From: JAGTJU01 sp038257535
Lineage (GTDB): Bacteria > Myxococcota_A > Polyangia > Fen-1088
Assembly: GCA_038257535.1 (NCBI GenBank)
Contig: JBBSJE010000046.1
Location: 1-33,650 of the forward strand
Direction: 5' to 3'
Length of the DNA: 33,650 bases
Part shown: in pieces, positions 24,614 to 33,018 of the stretch
Numbering within the stretch: position 1 is the stretch's first letter
Layout: each line of letters begins with the position of its first letter
The notes under the pieces: model-generated
What the model saw: only the letters and a program-made list of their open reading frames with translations
The model's database searches: none
Told to the model about the DNA's origin: nothing
Program-made: the position numbers and the translations under genes

Positions 24614-26404
24614 CTAAGGAATCGCCTCGTCAAGCATCAAGGCTCGCACGTACTTGGTGGCCGGGGCGCCATAGGACAAGACCTGGTCGTGGTAGCGCTT
24701 GAGTGAAAAGCCCACGCCCTGTTGAGCTTGCATCGCATGGCGCAGGTCCCATTGTTCTTGCAAGCCAACGAAATACGTTGGCAATTGCGCAGACGTCAGC
24801 TGGGCGCGCGTCCATTTTCCCGCAGCCTCCCGCTCCTGCTGAAACGTTTGTCGCACCATCAAATCCATGGCGCGTTCCCGTTCCCAGCCTTGCGCATGCA
24901 CGCCGTAGTCAAGCAAAGCGTTCGCGATGGCGCGCAAATAAAACTTCGCTTGCACCAAACGGAACAGAGGGTCCCCGTCCAGATAGCCTTCGGCCGTCAA
25001 CATCTGCTCCGTATAAACGGCCCAGCCTTCAGCAAACAAGCCCGAGCGCAGCACGGCGCGCAGCAAAGACGGGTGTTCCGCCGAATGCGCGCCTTCAAGG
25101 TAGTGGCCGGGCATGGCTTCATGAATCGAAAGCAGATGCATCATGCGCGTGTTGTACTCGCGCAGGAACGAATCGGATTGTTCGTCGGTCCAGTCGTCGG
25201 GTATTGGCGAGATCGCGTAGTAGGTGGCCTGGCCCTTATCAAGCGGCCCAGGCGAATCACAATAGGCCACAGCCACCCCGCGCTGGAACTCGGGCATCAA
25301 GATCACCTTCACCGGATCTGTGGGCACAGTGACGAGATCTTTCTGGCGCACGAAATCCGTGGCTTGCACTAGAGTTTGTTTTGCAACCTCCACCACCTGG
25401 TTACGCGCGGGGCGATCGCTGTACGCGTATTCCAACGCCGCTTCGATCAGCTTTTGTTGCTGATTTTCGTCAGCTTGTGCGGGTACCGCAAGCGTGGGTT
25501 GTTTCTGCTTTAAAACCTGTACCGCCAGCTTGAACATTTCGCCGCGCACACGCTTAAGCTCCCGCTCGGCACGCGCGCGGATTTCTTCGGCTGATAGCGA
25601 TGAATCAAGCGCATAAACCAACTTTTGCATGTAAAGCGCGCGGCCCAAGCGAAAATCGCCTCGGGCGGCCGGCACAAGCACGGTATCGATCCATTCTTGA
25701 TGCTCGGTCACGGCGGCCCGCAAAACGCCAATCGCTAGCTTCACACTTTCCTGCTCTGCCAGCGGCAGCTCAGAGAGCAATGGCGTCACCAGATCATCCA
25801 CGATGCTGGTGATGCCCTGATTCTGTTTCGCCACCGTCTCTGCATGCACTTGGGGCACCTGCGCCGGGTCCAGATTCGCCCGCGCTTGTGCAAGCAATGC
25901 AGGAATCTTGTGCATGCGTGCCGCGGCGGCGCGCATGCGTATGGAAAGAGGCGCGAATTCGCGCACCATCAAGTTGTAGATTGAATCGCCCGCCAAGCGG
26001 TTGTACAGCAGGGGGTCGCTGCGCCACTCCTGCAGCGATTCTTCGTTGAACAGCCCGCTTTGCAGCTCGTTGCGAAGAATCCGCGCGTCCACTTGATTTT
26101 CGCGTGTCAAGTGCGCCATGTCTATGGCTTGCAACTCGGCGAGAATGCCTCTATCGAACGTGGTGCGAGCGGCGCGGCCATTGGCGCTCAGCTCGTCGAC
26201 TTCGTCGTCGAAGCGGTGGTCGCCATAGCGGGTCGCCGAAATGGGACTGAGGCGCATAAGCCCGTCAAGCCAACGTTTGCTGAGGTTCGCGAACGCTACG
26301 TTGGCGTTTTGGCTAGGCATCGCATGGTCTCCCGTTCGGGTTTGGGACGGCCTAACACACGCAGCGATGGTGAAGGCCAGCAGGCTAATGAGCAGCGGTT
26401 TCAT
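24614..26404 (-). CDS. DUF885-family lipoprotein, putative metallopeptidase
   Basis: This 596-residue protein starts with a lipoprotein signal (TIAAC, Cys16). The body is mostly helical, as in DUF885 proteins. Motifs include RWLDGLMRLSPISATRYGDHR near the N-terminus, a 'GKATYY'-type strand (GQATYYAISPIPDDW), and the family's likely metal-binding helix HEAMPGHYLEGAH followed by GLFAEGWAVYTEQML. The HE..PGH helix and the downstream Glu of AEGW resemble a zinc peptidase active site. Length is normal for the family and no key residue appears lost. A periplasmic carboxypeptidase-like role is inferred, not shown. It is transcribed alone, divergent from the DUF1592/sigma operon. Confidence 0.9.
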   Translation of the reverse strand: MKPLLISLLAFTIAACVRPSQTRTGDHAMPSQNANVAFANLSKRWLDGLMRLSPISATRYGDHRFDDEVDELSANGRAARTTFDRGILAELQAIDMAHLTRENQVDARILRNELQSGLFNEESLQEWRSDPLLYNRLAGDSIYNLMVREFAPLSIRMRAAAARMHKIPALLAQARANLDPAQVPQVHAETVAKQNQGITSIVDDLVTPLLSELPLAEQESVKLAIGVLRAAVTEHQEWIDTVLVPAARGDFRLGRALYMQKLVYALDSSLSAEEIRARAERELKRVRGEMFKLAVQVLKQKQPTLAVPAQADENQQQKLIEAALEYAYSDRPARNQVVEVAKQTLVQATDFVRQKDLVTVPTDPVKVILMPEFQRGVAVAYCDSPGPLDKGQATYYAISPIPDDWTDEQSDSFLREYNTRMMHLLSIHEAMPGHYLEGAHSAEHPSLLRAVLRSGLFAEGWAVYTEQMLTAEGYLDGDPLFRLVQAKFYLRAIANALLDYGVHAQGWERERAMDLMVRQTFQQEREAAGKWTRAQLTSAQLPTYFVGLQEQWDLRHAMQAQQGVGFSLKRYHDQVLSYGAPATKYVRALMLDEAIP

Positions 26405-26409
26405 GGCTG

Positions 26410-26480
26410 TACGACCCGCAGGCCGCTTTTAGACCGCAGACGATACCATGGCTGGTCGTAAAGATGTTGCGGTCGGAACC
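26410..26480. promoter_or_regulatory. Divergent promoter region with interleaved inverted repeats
   Basis: Between DUF885 (minus) and DUF1592 (plus) lie TACGACC (26410-26416) with GGTCGTA (26454-26460), and GACCGCA (26432-26438) with TGCGGTC (26468-26474). A GGAACC (26475-26480), the usual -35 core of ECF sigma promoters, follows, 79 bases before ATG 26560. The -10 is not clear. It could be the autoregulated promoter of the sigma operon. Confidence 0.3.
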
Positions 26481-26559
26481 CAAGCGGCGCGTGCGCCTTT
26501 TTTTGCGATTTTGAAGAGCGGCTTTCGTCATTTTCCTGGCCCTCGTTCGACCAGGATCC

Positions 26560-28452
26560 ATGAGACCCGCCAAACCCCTGTGGTTGGCTCTCGTGGCCCT
26601 CTGGGGCGCGGAGTCAGGATGCTTTTCCCCCCCTGTCGATCTTGACCCCGCGCCCCCGCAGGACCCTGTTGTGGTGCCTGACGATCCGCCTCCTGCACCG
26701 CCGCCTGGTCCTGAAGCCTGCGATCAGCCAAGCCCCTCACTGACACGACCGTTGGCGGCACATGAGTACCAGCGCGCCGTCAAATCCCTTCTGGGACCCA
26801 CGACCGCCCAGATGGCAGCGCCTTTGCCCGCACTTCAAAGCTGGTTGCCCGTTTGGGATTGGCCCGCGCAGCCGGACCACACGCTCGTCGAGGTCGTCTT
26901 CACCAACGCAAGACAACTGGCCCGCCACTTCGTTGAGGGCCCCGACCTAGCCGCCGCCCTCCCTTGCGCCACCACGTTGTTGCCGTCGCGATCAGAATGT
27001 GCCTCGCGCTTCATCAAAACGTTTGGCCGGCAAAGCCTGCGCCGCCCGCTGCGGCAAGACGAACACCTGACGTTCCTCGCGTTGTTCGAGCGCGAAGCAG
27101 GACGCAACAGTTTCCAAACGGGCATCGAAGCTGTGTTGCGCGCGATGCTGCTGCATCCCGAGTTCCTTCTTCATGTAGAGCGCGGCGTGGCCGGCAGCTC
27201 TGAGCAACTGCGGAATCTGGGCCCGCACGAGCTTGCCAATCGCTTGGCGTTCGCGCTTCGGGGCGAAGCGCCGGATGCAGAGCTTGCCAAAGCCGCCGAT
27301 GAAAACCGGTTGGGCACCAGGGCCGCAATAGAAGCTCAGGTCGAGAGGTTGCTCAATGCGCCTGAAGGCGAAGAAAGTGTGCTGCGATTTTATCGTCAAT
27401 GGCTCCAGCTAGATCGTGTTCTGTCTCAATCTAAAGATCCCGCGTTATACCCTTTTTGGAATGCGGACCTGGCCCGCGAGGCTCTGCAGGAGTCACTCGA
27501 TTTCGCACGCTGGAACTTCTTCGAATCAAACGGAAATCTCGAAACGCTCCTCATGGATCCGCGGGCCCTGTTGACTCCAAACTTAGCGGCGCTTTACGGA
27601 GTTGAACACCGCCAAGGGTGGCTCAACCTGCCCTCGTCGGAGCGAGCCGGCATTCTCACCCGCGCAGCGTTCCTGGCCTCGAACTACGGACACAAGCAGC
27701 TGTACCCCACGCCGCTCGGCAGCCATCTTCTGCGTGAACTGCTGTGCATCGATTTCCCCTTACCTCCTGCAAATGCCGTCGATGTGCCGCCACCCGAAAC
27801 AGACACCCAGGAGCTAACAACGCGCCAGAGGTTGGAGACCCTCACCATGAATCCAAGCTGCCGCAGCTGTCACGAAATGGTGGACCCATTTGGATACGCC
27901 TTCGGCCATTACGACCCCGTTGGGAGTTTTCAGACCTTGGAAGACGGTAAGCTCATAGACGCCTCGGGGCGCCTCTCGCTTGACGTGGATGGTCGCATCT
28001 TCAACGACAGGTGGACAACAGCCGTAGGCCTTTCGCGTGCCCTTGCAAAAGCGCCCGCTGTGAAGACGTGCATGGCGCAGCAGCTTTGGCGCCATTTTAT
28101 GGGTCGCACGGTGGAGACGGAGAGAGACGGCTGCATGCTGCAACGTCTGCAAAATACGATGGAGCAAGAGGGCGCCAATCTACGACCATTGTGGGTGCAA
28201 GCGATGACTGATCCGTTGTTCACCCAAATTTTCGTAGACGCCCCAGCGCCTCAGAAAACGGCCGACAACGATCAACTAAGCTTGCCGGAGGGGAAGAACC
28301 CAGAGCATTCAGCCTTGCTGCTGGCGGCATGGCAGTTTCGCAACACCGCGCGCGCGGTGCCTGCGCAAGCAGGTGAGACGATGGAAGCCTGGGCGTCTTC
28401 CTTTCAAGATCTGGCCAAACGGTTCGACCACCAAGGCCTTGACGGCCTATGA
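26560..28452 (+). CDS. DUF1592-family lipoprotein with CxxCH motif (copy 2)
   Basis: The 630-residue protein begins with a signal ending ESGC (Cys21) and a Pro/Asp-rich linker (about 22-50). The family's domain order follows: DUF1587-like (RPLAAHEYQRAVKSLLG), DUF1595-like (FGRQSLRRPLRQDE to LHPEFLLHVE), DUF1592-like (GPHELANRLAFALRG), DUF1588-like ending in CRSCHEMVDPFGYAFGHYD (CxxCH at 434-438), and DUF1585-like (CMAQQLWRHFMGR). A C-terminal extension of about 70 residues follows the usual end. Unlike the other two copies it is not followed by a DUF1552 gene but, 24 bases on, by the sigma factor. It heads the operon. Confidence 0.9.
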   Translation: MRPAKPLWLALVALWGAESGCFSPPVDLDPAPPQDPVVVPDDPPPAPPPGPEACDQPSPSLTRPLAAHEYQRAVKSLLGPTTAQMAAPLPALQSWLPVWDWPAQPDHTLVEVVFTNARQLARHFVEGPDLAAALPCATTLLPSRSECASRFIKTFGRQSLRRPLRQDEHLTFLALFEREAGRNSFQTGIEAVLRAMLLHPEFLLHVERGVAGSSEQLRNLGPHELANRLAFALRGEAPDAELAKAADENRLGTRAAIEAQVERLLNAPEGEESVLRFYRQWLQLDRVLSQSKDPALYPFWNADLAREALQESLDFARWNFFESNGNLETLLMDPRALLTPNLAALYGVEHRQGWLNLPSSERAGILTRAAFLASNYGHKQLYPTPLGSHLLRELLCIDFPLPPANAVDVPPPETDTQELTTRQRLETLTMNPSCRSCHEMVDPFGYAFGHYDPVGSFQTLEDGKLIDASGRLSLDVDGRIFNDRWTTAVGLSRALAKAPAVKTCMAQQLWRHFMGRTVETERDGCMLQRLQNTMEQEGANLRPLWVQAMTDPLFTQIFVDAPAPQKTADNDQLSLPEGKNPEHSALLLAAWQFRNTARAVPAQAGETMEAWASSFQDLAKRFDHQGLDGL

Positions 28453-28476
28453 AAACGGGTCACTCTGAGAGGTTCA

Positions 28477-29055
28477 TTGGCAGAGCAAGCCCCCGACGAT
28501 GTGCCGCGTGCCCCTCACCCCGAATGGTGGGAGCGCTTCCGCATTGGCGATAGGCAGGTCTTGGCAGATATCTACCAGCAGCAATTCTTCCGCGTTCGTA
28601 AGGCGGTGGCGCAGGTGCTACGAGAGCCAGCTGACCAGGACAACGTCGTACACCAGATGTTCGCGGATCTGGTGGAGAGCGCGAAATTGCGCTGCGCTTA
28701 TGCAGGCGGGGATATGGGCGCATGGTTGGTCGCCATCGCCCGCCACAAGGCCATCGATTTTGCTCGTCGACAATCCCGCCTCGTGGCTTACAACGAACAC
28801 GAAGACACCTCCGCCACCGACAGTGATCATGCGCCCCTGCGCGACTTCCGCGCCGACCTCGATCGCTTCGCACAGACGCAGCCGCTTGAACGCCAGCGCT
28901 TGCTGCAGCTTCGTTTCATCGCGGGACTCACGCAAGTTGAAGCTTCCGATGCCTTGTGCGTGCCTCGATCGACGCTGGAGGCCTGGGAACATCAGCTTAA
29001 GACAGAACTACGCAGGTTTCTTCTGGATGACCCTGCAAACGGAGGCGGAGCATGA
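28477..29055 (+). CDS. ECF-like RNA polymerase sigma factor
   Basis: The start is TTG 28477: GAGAGG lies 4-5 bases upstream, and the only in-frame alternatives are CTG 28465 or GTG 28501. The 192 residues contain region 2 (FRIGDRQVLADIYQQQFFRV, then DNVVHQMFADLVES and GAWLVAIARHKAIDFARRQS) and region 4 (LERQRLLQLRFIAGLTQVEA, then a helix-turn-helix with VPRSTLEAWEHQLKTELRRFL). There is no sigma-1.1 or region 3, as expected for group 4. It directs RNA polymerase to a regulon that cannot be seen from here. The stop overlaps the anti-sigma start, the usual arrangement for such pairs. Confidence 0.9.
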   Translation: MAEQAPDDVPRAPHPEWWERFRIGDRQVLADIYQQQFFRVRKAVAQVLREPADQDNVVHQMFADLVESAKLRCAYAGGDMGAWLVAIARHKAIDFARRQSRLVAYNEHEDTSATDSDHAPLRDFRADLDRFAQTQPLERQRLLQLRFIAGLTQVEASDALCVPRSTLEAWEHQLKTELRRFLLDDPANGGGA

Positions 29056-29855
29056 AGGTGTGGCCCTTGCGACGAGAGAAGGCGCACAAATTGGTTGATG
29101 CGCATTTCGAGGGCGGCCTTTCAGCGCGCCAAAGCGCGCGCATGTGGCGCCACCTGGAAACCTGCGACGTTTGCCGAAAACGCTACAACGCCCACGCCTT
29201 GCTTGAGGCGATGGATGCTGCGGGCGAGCTGCACGCACGCCGACGGCTGGAACCACCTGCGCTAACTTCCGGGCGGCAAGCCGCGCCCAAGCGCGTGTGG
29301 GGCTTCGGCATTGCGGCGGCGCTGGGCACCGTTTGCCTCCTGTTGTTATGGGTGCGTCCTAACCCAAGTGCGTTTTCGGTACGGGGCGGCACGCCGCCTG
29401 CCGAGCCGGGCGCACACGCCAACCTGCAGTTGTTCCGGGTGGCAAGGACGCAACAGGATGCCAGCGCCGTCCAGGTGCATGCGCGGATTGGCGACTACCT
29501 GCGCCATGGCGAGGGGCTCGCGTTTTCTTATCAAAATCAGGACAAACCGCCTTATTCTAGGCTCATGGTCTTCGCTGTGGACGCGGACGGGCAAGTTTTC
29601 TGGTTCTGGCCCGCCTGGCAAGCCGCCCATGAAGATCCTCACGGCGTGGCCATCAGTTCAAGCAGCGGGCTTACCGAATTGGGCGAAGCCGTATTTCACC
29701 AGCATCGTCCGGGGGCGCTCACCGTCTATGGGCTGTTCTCGCACGCGCCCGTGAGTGTCAAAGAAGTTGAAGTCATCTTGGCCGAAACGGGACCGCGGGG
29801 GCTGCAGCAAAACGGCAATCACCTTTGGTCGCAGGAGCTCGAGGTGCGTCCGTGA
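29052..29855 (+). CDS. Transmembrane zinc-finger anti-sigma factor with DUF4384-like periplasmic domain
   Basis: This 267-residue protein overlaps the sigma gene by ATGA. The cytoplasmic N-terminus has the zinc-binding anti-sigma signature His34-x3-Cys38-x2-Cys41 (HLETCDVC). One membrane helix spans about 83-101. The periplasmic part (102-267) resembles DUF4384: GDYLRHGEGLAFSY, SRLMVFAVDADGQVFWFWP and a final VEVILAE strand. By analogy with ZAS-domain anti-sigma factors, it holds the sigma factor at the membrane until a periplasmic signal releases it. Its stop overlaps the caspase-like gene (GTGA), so sensor and peptidase are made together. Confidence 0.88.
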   Translation: MKVWPLRREKAHKLVDAHFEGGLSARQSARMWRHLETCDVCRKRYNAHALLEAMDAAGELHARRRLEPPALTSGRQAAPKRVWGFGIAAALGTVCLLLLWVRPNPSAFSVRGGTPPAEPGAHANLQLFRVARTQQDASAVQVHARIGDYLRHGEGLAFSYQNQDKPPYSRLMVFAVDADGQVFWFWPAWQAAHEDPHGVAISSSSGLTELGEAVFHQHRPGALTVYGLFSHAPVSVKEVEVILAETGPRGLQQNGNHLWSQELEVRP

Positions 29856-31354
29856 CAGCACGCGCGACGCTTGGCGCGGGCCTGCTGCTGTGCCTGGTGG
29901 GCCAGGCAGCTGCTCAAGCCGAGCCGCTGGCGCCACAAAAGCAAGCACATACGGCCCTGGCCATCGTGGTGGGCTCCAACCGCGGCCCTTCAGCTTCCAT
30001 CGCCCAGCTCCGTTACGCGGATGATGATGCGCTTGCCAACGAACGCATGGCGCGCATGCTCGGCATGACCACGACTGTGCTCGTGACGCTTGACGAAGAG
30101 ACGCGCACGTTGTTTCCAGCTCTTGGCAAGCCCCAGAGAGCCAGCCGCACGAATCTGAGTGAAGCGTTCGCGACAGCGCGAGCGCGGACGCGCGAGGCAC
30201 GGGCGCGGGGCCAAAGCACCAGCTTGCACTTCTTTTTTGCCGGGCATGGCGACACGGAGGCCGGCCGACCTTTCTTGCAGCTCGACGACGCTCGGCTATG
30301 GCCCGAAGATCTGGCGGATGGGCTTTCGACCATAGCTGCAGATGAGACACACGTCATCATCGACGCGTGCTACGGCACACGTTTCGTGGGTACGCGCGGA
30401 CCTGGGGGGCAGCGCGCCAGCTTGGCGCCCGGTTTCTCAACTGCGGTGGGGCCGCGCTGGCCGCCACGAACCGGCTTCCTTACCGCGCGATCGGCTTCGG
30501 GCCAAACGCATGAATGGGCTGAGTTCCAAGCAGGCATCTTCTCGCATGAAGCGCGGTCGGGCCTAATCGGCGGCGCCGACGTGGACGACGATGGTCGAAT
30601 CACCTATCGCGAATTGGCAGCCTTCGTAACTCAGGCAAACGCCGCCGTACCAAACATGAAATACAGACCTCAGGTGGTGGCCAATCCTCCCAAAGGAGAT
30701 CTCGACGCCACGCTCGCGATCCTCCCCGTGGGCCCGATGGCTCTGCGAATCGACGCGCGACCTACTGGACACACCATCATCGAGACAGAAGCGGGGGTGC
30801 GGTTGGCAGATCTGCATCCGGGTCCCGGCCAAGATCTCACCCTTCGGCTACCCCTGAACATGGGCTCGCTGTTCGTACAGCGCCTGCGACCCGAAGCGGA
30901 ATACCGCATTGAACCGCAAGCGCACGTAAGGTTGTCGAATTTGCAAGCCGCACCGCCTCGCGCACACGCACGCGGGGCGGCGCAGGAATCGTTTCGCCAG
31001 TTGTTCGCGTTGCCGTTCGATCGAGACGTTGCGGCGAATTACACAGCTCCGACCTTAGGCGTGGAGGCATGGCGGGAAGAGGTCGAGCCTTCACGCGCGC
31101 AGCAAACTTGGGGCTGGGCCACACTGGGGGTGGGCCTGGCTTCAACGCTGGCAGGCACAGCCTTTGGCATCTCTGCCCACATGCTTTCGAATGAAGCGGA
31201 CGGCGCCACAGGTTTGCAAAGGAGCGAACTTGGCGATCGCATCGACCAGCGCAACACCGCCGCCACCGTTCTCATCAGCACTGGGCTCATCGCCAGCGCG
31301 GTTGGGGCCGGCTTGCTGTGGTGGCAAACGAGCCAGCAGGGCACTGAGCCATGA
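29852..31354 (+). CDS. Exported caspase-like (peptidase C14) protein with EF-hand loop
   Basis: GTG 29852 overlaps the anti-sigma stop; 500 residues. A signal peptide (1-22, ending AAAQA) precedes the caspase p20-like domain: strand ALAIVVGSN (35-43), LRYADDDA, catalytic His132 (FFFAGHGD) and catalytic Cys173 (VIIDACYG). Both dyad residues are present. Residues 243-254 (DVDDDGRITYRE) form a canonical 12-residue EF-hand loop, followed by a region typical of these proteins (KYRPQVVANPPKGDLDATL). Two C-terminal hydrophobic helices (about 419-444 and 470-492) could anchor it in the membrane. The peptidase would lie in the periplasm, on the same side as the anti-sigma domain. Substrate unknown. 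Confidence 0.9.
   Translation: MTARATLGAGLLLCLVGQAAAQAEPLAPQKQAHTALAIVVGSNRGPSASIAQLRYADDDALANERMARMLGMTTTVLVTLDEETRTLFPALGKPQRASRTNLSEAFATARARTREARARGQSTSLHFFFAGHGDTEAGRPFLQLDDARLWPEDLADGLSTIAADETHVIIDACYGTRFVGTRGPGGQRASLAPGFSTAVGPRWPPRTGFLTARSASGQTHEWAEFQAGIFSHEARSGLIGGADVDDDGRITYRELAAFVTQANAAVPNMKYRPQVVANPPKGDLDATLAILPVGPMALRIDARPTGHTIIETEAGVRLADLHPGPGQDLTLRLPLNMGSLFVQRLRPEAEYRIEPQAHVRLSNLQAAPPRAHARGAAQESFRQLFALPFDRDVAANYTAPTLGVEAWREEVEPSRAQQTWGWATLGVGLASTLAGTAFGISAHMLSNEADGATGLQRSELGDRIDQRNTAATVLISTGLIASAVGAGLLWWQTSQQGTEP
30578..30613 (+). other. EF-hand calcium-binding loop within the caspase-like protein
   Basis: The loop has Asp at positions 1, 3 and 5, Gly at 6, Ile at 8 and Glu at 12, all consensus. 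It is followed by a helix (LAAFVTQAN). It lies after the His/Cys dyad, so calcium could switch on the peptidase. Confidence 0.75.
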
Positions 31355-33018
31355 CAGGCTTTGTCCACGTATGGCGGCACACGCTGCTGGGGCTCTTGAG
31401 CCTTGTGGCCGCCGCTTGTGCGCAGAGGCCCAAGGTGGTCGGCTCTCCTTGCGGTTGTCCTTGGGACGGGTACATCTGCGTCGAAGGCCTCTGCCAACCA
31501 AACACACTGAGCACTGCTTGCCAAGGCAGCACGATGGCCAGCCCGCAAGCGCGGCACTTTCCGCTTTTTCCCAGCCAATACCGGAACGCATTGTCGCGTC
31601 TGTCGGGGATGCCAATCACCGACATCGATACACCCGTCCCCGGCTTTGAACGCGGGCCAACATTTGCCACGGACCTGGGTTGGCAAGTGGGTGAACCGCA
31701 GCTGGACGTTTACCGGCAGAACGCCAGCATCGCGGCCGATTATGTGATCGCTACAAAATTTGCCACGGGTGATTGCGCTGCACAGCCAGGCGCCACCGAT
31801 TGTGTGTTGCGGTTCGCCGAAGAGGCCTATAGGCGTCCCTTGCAGGAGCGAGAGGCAGCGGCACTGCGGGACCTGCTGATGAAGGCAGCGGCAGAATTTG
31901 GTGAACTCAAAGCCATCAAGCTGGCGCTCTCGGCCATCTTGCAATCGCCAAAGTTTCTCTATCGATCCGAGTTGGGTCCCTTACCCAGCCAGGCGGGAGA
32001 GACGAAAATCACCCCGTCCGAGGCCGCATCTGCGCTTGCGTTCCTGCTCACGGACGAACCCCCCGACGACGATTTGTTGGCAGCCGCACGAAATCATTCG
32101 CTCATGGAATCCCACGTGCGTTTGGCGCAGGCCAAGCGGTTGCTGCTGTTGCCGTCCGCTCGATCAAAGATCCAGCGTTTCTTCTTTGAGTGGCTAGACC
32201 TCAACCACCTAAGCCGGGACGTGCGGCACGAAGAGGAAGGCTTCAGCGACTTGGTTGCAAGCATGCATGAAGAGACCGCCTCGTTCTTGCAGCACCACGT
32301 TGGGCGGCCTTCTAGTGGGTTCCCGCAGCTGTTCACTGAGCAAGGCAGCTTCGTTGACAAGCGCTTGGCCGAACATTACGGCGTGACCAGCTTTGTCGAG
32401 GGCGTCGCATCCCAAGTCATCGACATTCCTGGCCGCAAAGGTCTCTTGGCCAATGGCAGCTTCCTTGTGGCGCATCCCAACCCGCCAGAGCGCCTACCGA
32501 TCACGCGGGGCTTGGTGATTGTGAACGCGCTTCAATGCGACCCCTTGCCTCCGCCCCCTGCCGAAACCTCGATCCTTTTGGGGAACCGGAACGAACAAGG
32601 CGGCACCGCACGCGATCGGCATCGCTATGTGATGCAGAATGACTCTTGTGCCAGTTGCCACGGCATCTTCGGCGAACTTTCGCTAGGTCTCGAACAATTC
32701 GATGCGATGGGGAGGCTTCGCTCTTCCGACCAGGGGCAACCGCTCGACACGCACGTTGTTGTCCCCAACTTAGGCACCTTCGACGACACATTGGAACTTG
32801 CAGCGGCTGTGGCCGAATCCGAGGATGGCCAACGTTGTTTCGTCAAGCATGTGCTGAAGTTCGCGCTGGAATGGGATCCCACGGGCGCCGGCGCTTCGAA
32901 CGAATGCTTGGCCGAGAAGATTCACCTTCGATGGAAGGCGCGCGGGCTTCACGTTCCAGCGCTTTTCGAGGAGATCGTGCAGGACGAGGTTTTCGTCAGC
33001 AGGTGGTTTGAGCCATGA
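31351..33018 (+). CDS. DUF1592-family lipoprotein with CxxCH motif (copy 3)
   Basis: ATG 31351 overlaps the caspase-like stop (ATGA). The 555 residues open with a lipoprotein signal (LVAAAC, Cys23). A small Cys-rich segment follows (Cys34, 36, 43, 48, 57), absent from copies 1 and 2. The family domains come next: FPSQYRNALSRLSG, EEAYRRPLQEREA, LQSPKFLYRSE, TPSEAASALAFLLT, RKGLLANGSFL, CASCHGIFGELSLGLEQFD (CxxCH 433-437) and a C-terminal CFVKHVLKFALEW block. After CxxCH the usual 'xDPLG' reads 'GELSLG', a departure from copy 1 and copy 2. It is coupled to the DUF1552 gene by a 4-base overlap. Confidence 0.9.
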   Translation: MTGFVHVWRHTLLGLLSLVAAACAQRPKVVGSPCGCPWDGYICVEGLCQPNTLSTACQGSTMASPQARHFPLFPSQYRNALSRLSGMPITDIDTPVPGFERGPTFATDLGWQVGEPQLDVYRQNASIAADYVIATKFATGDCAAQPGATDCVLRFAEEAYRRPLQEREAAALRDLLMKAAAEFGELKAIKLALSAILQSPKFLYRSELGPLPSQAGETKITPSEAASALAFLLTDEPPDDDLLAAARNHSLMESHVRLAQAKRLLLLPSARSKIQRFFFEWLDLNHLSRDVRHEEEGFSDLVASMHEETASFLQHHVGRPSSGFPQLFTEQGSFVDKRLAEHYGVTSFVEGVASQVIDIPGRKGLLANGSFLVAHPNPPERLPITRGLVIVNALQCDPLPPPPAETSILLGNRNEQGGTARDRHRYVMQNDSCASCHGIFGELSLGLEQFDAMGRLRSSDQGQPLDTHVVVPNLGTFDDTLELAAAVAESEDGQRCFVKHVLKFALEWDPTGAGASNECLAEKIHLRWKARGLHVPALFEEIVQDEVFVSRWFEP

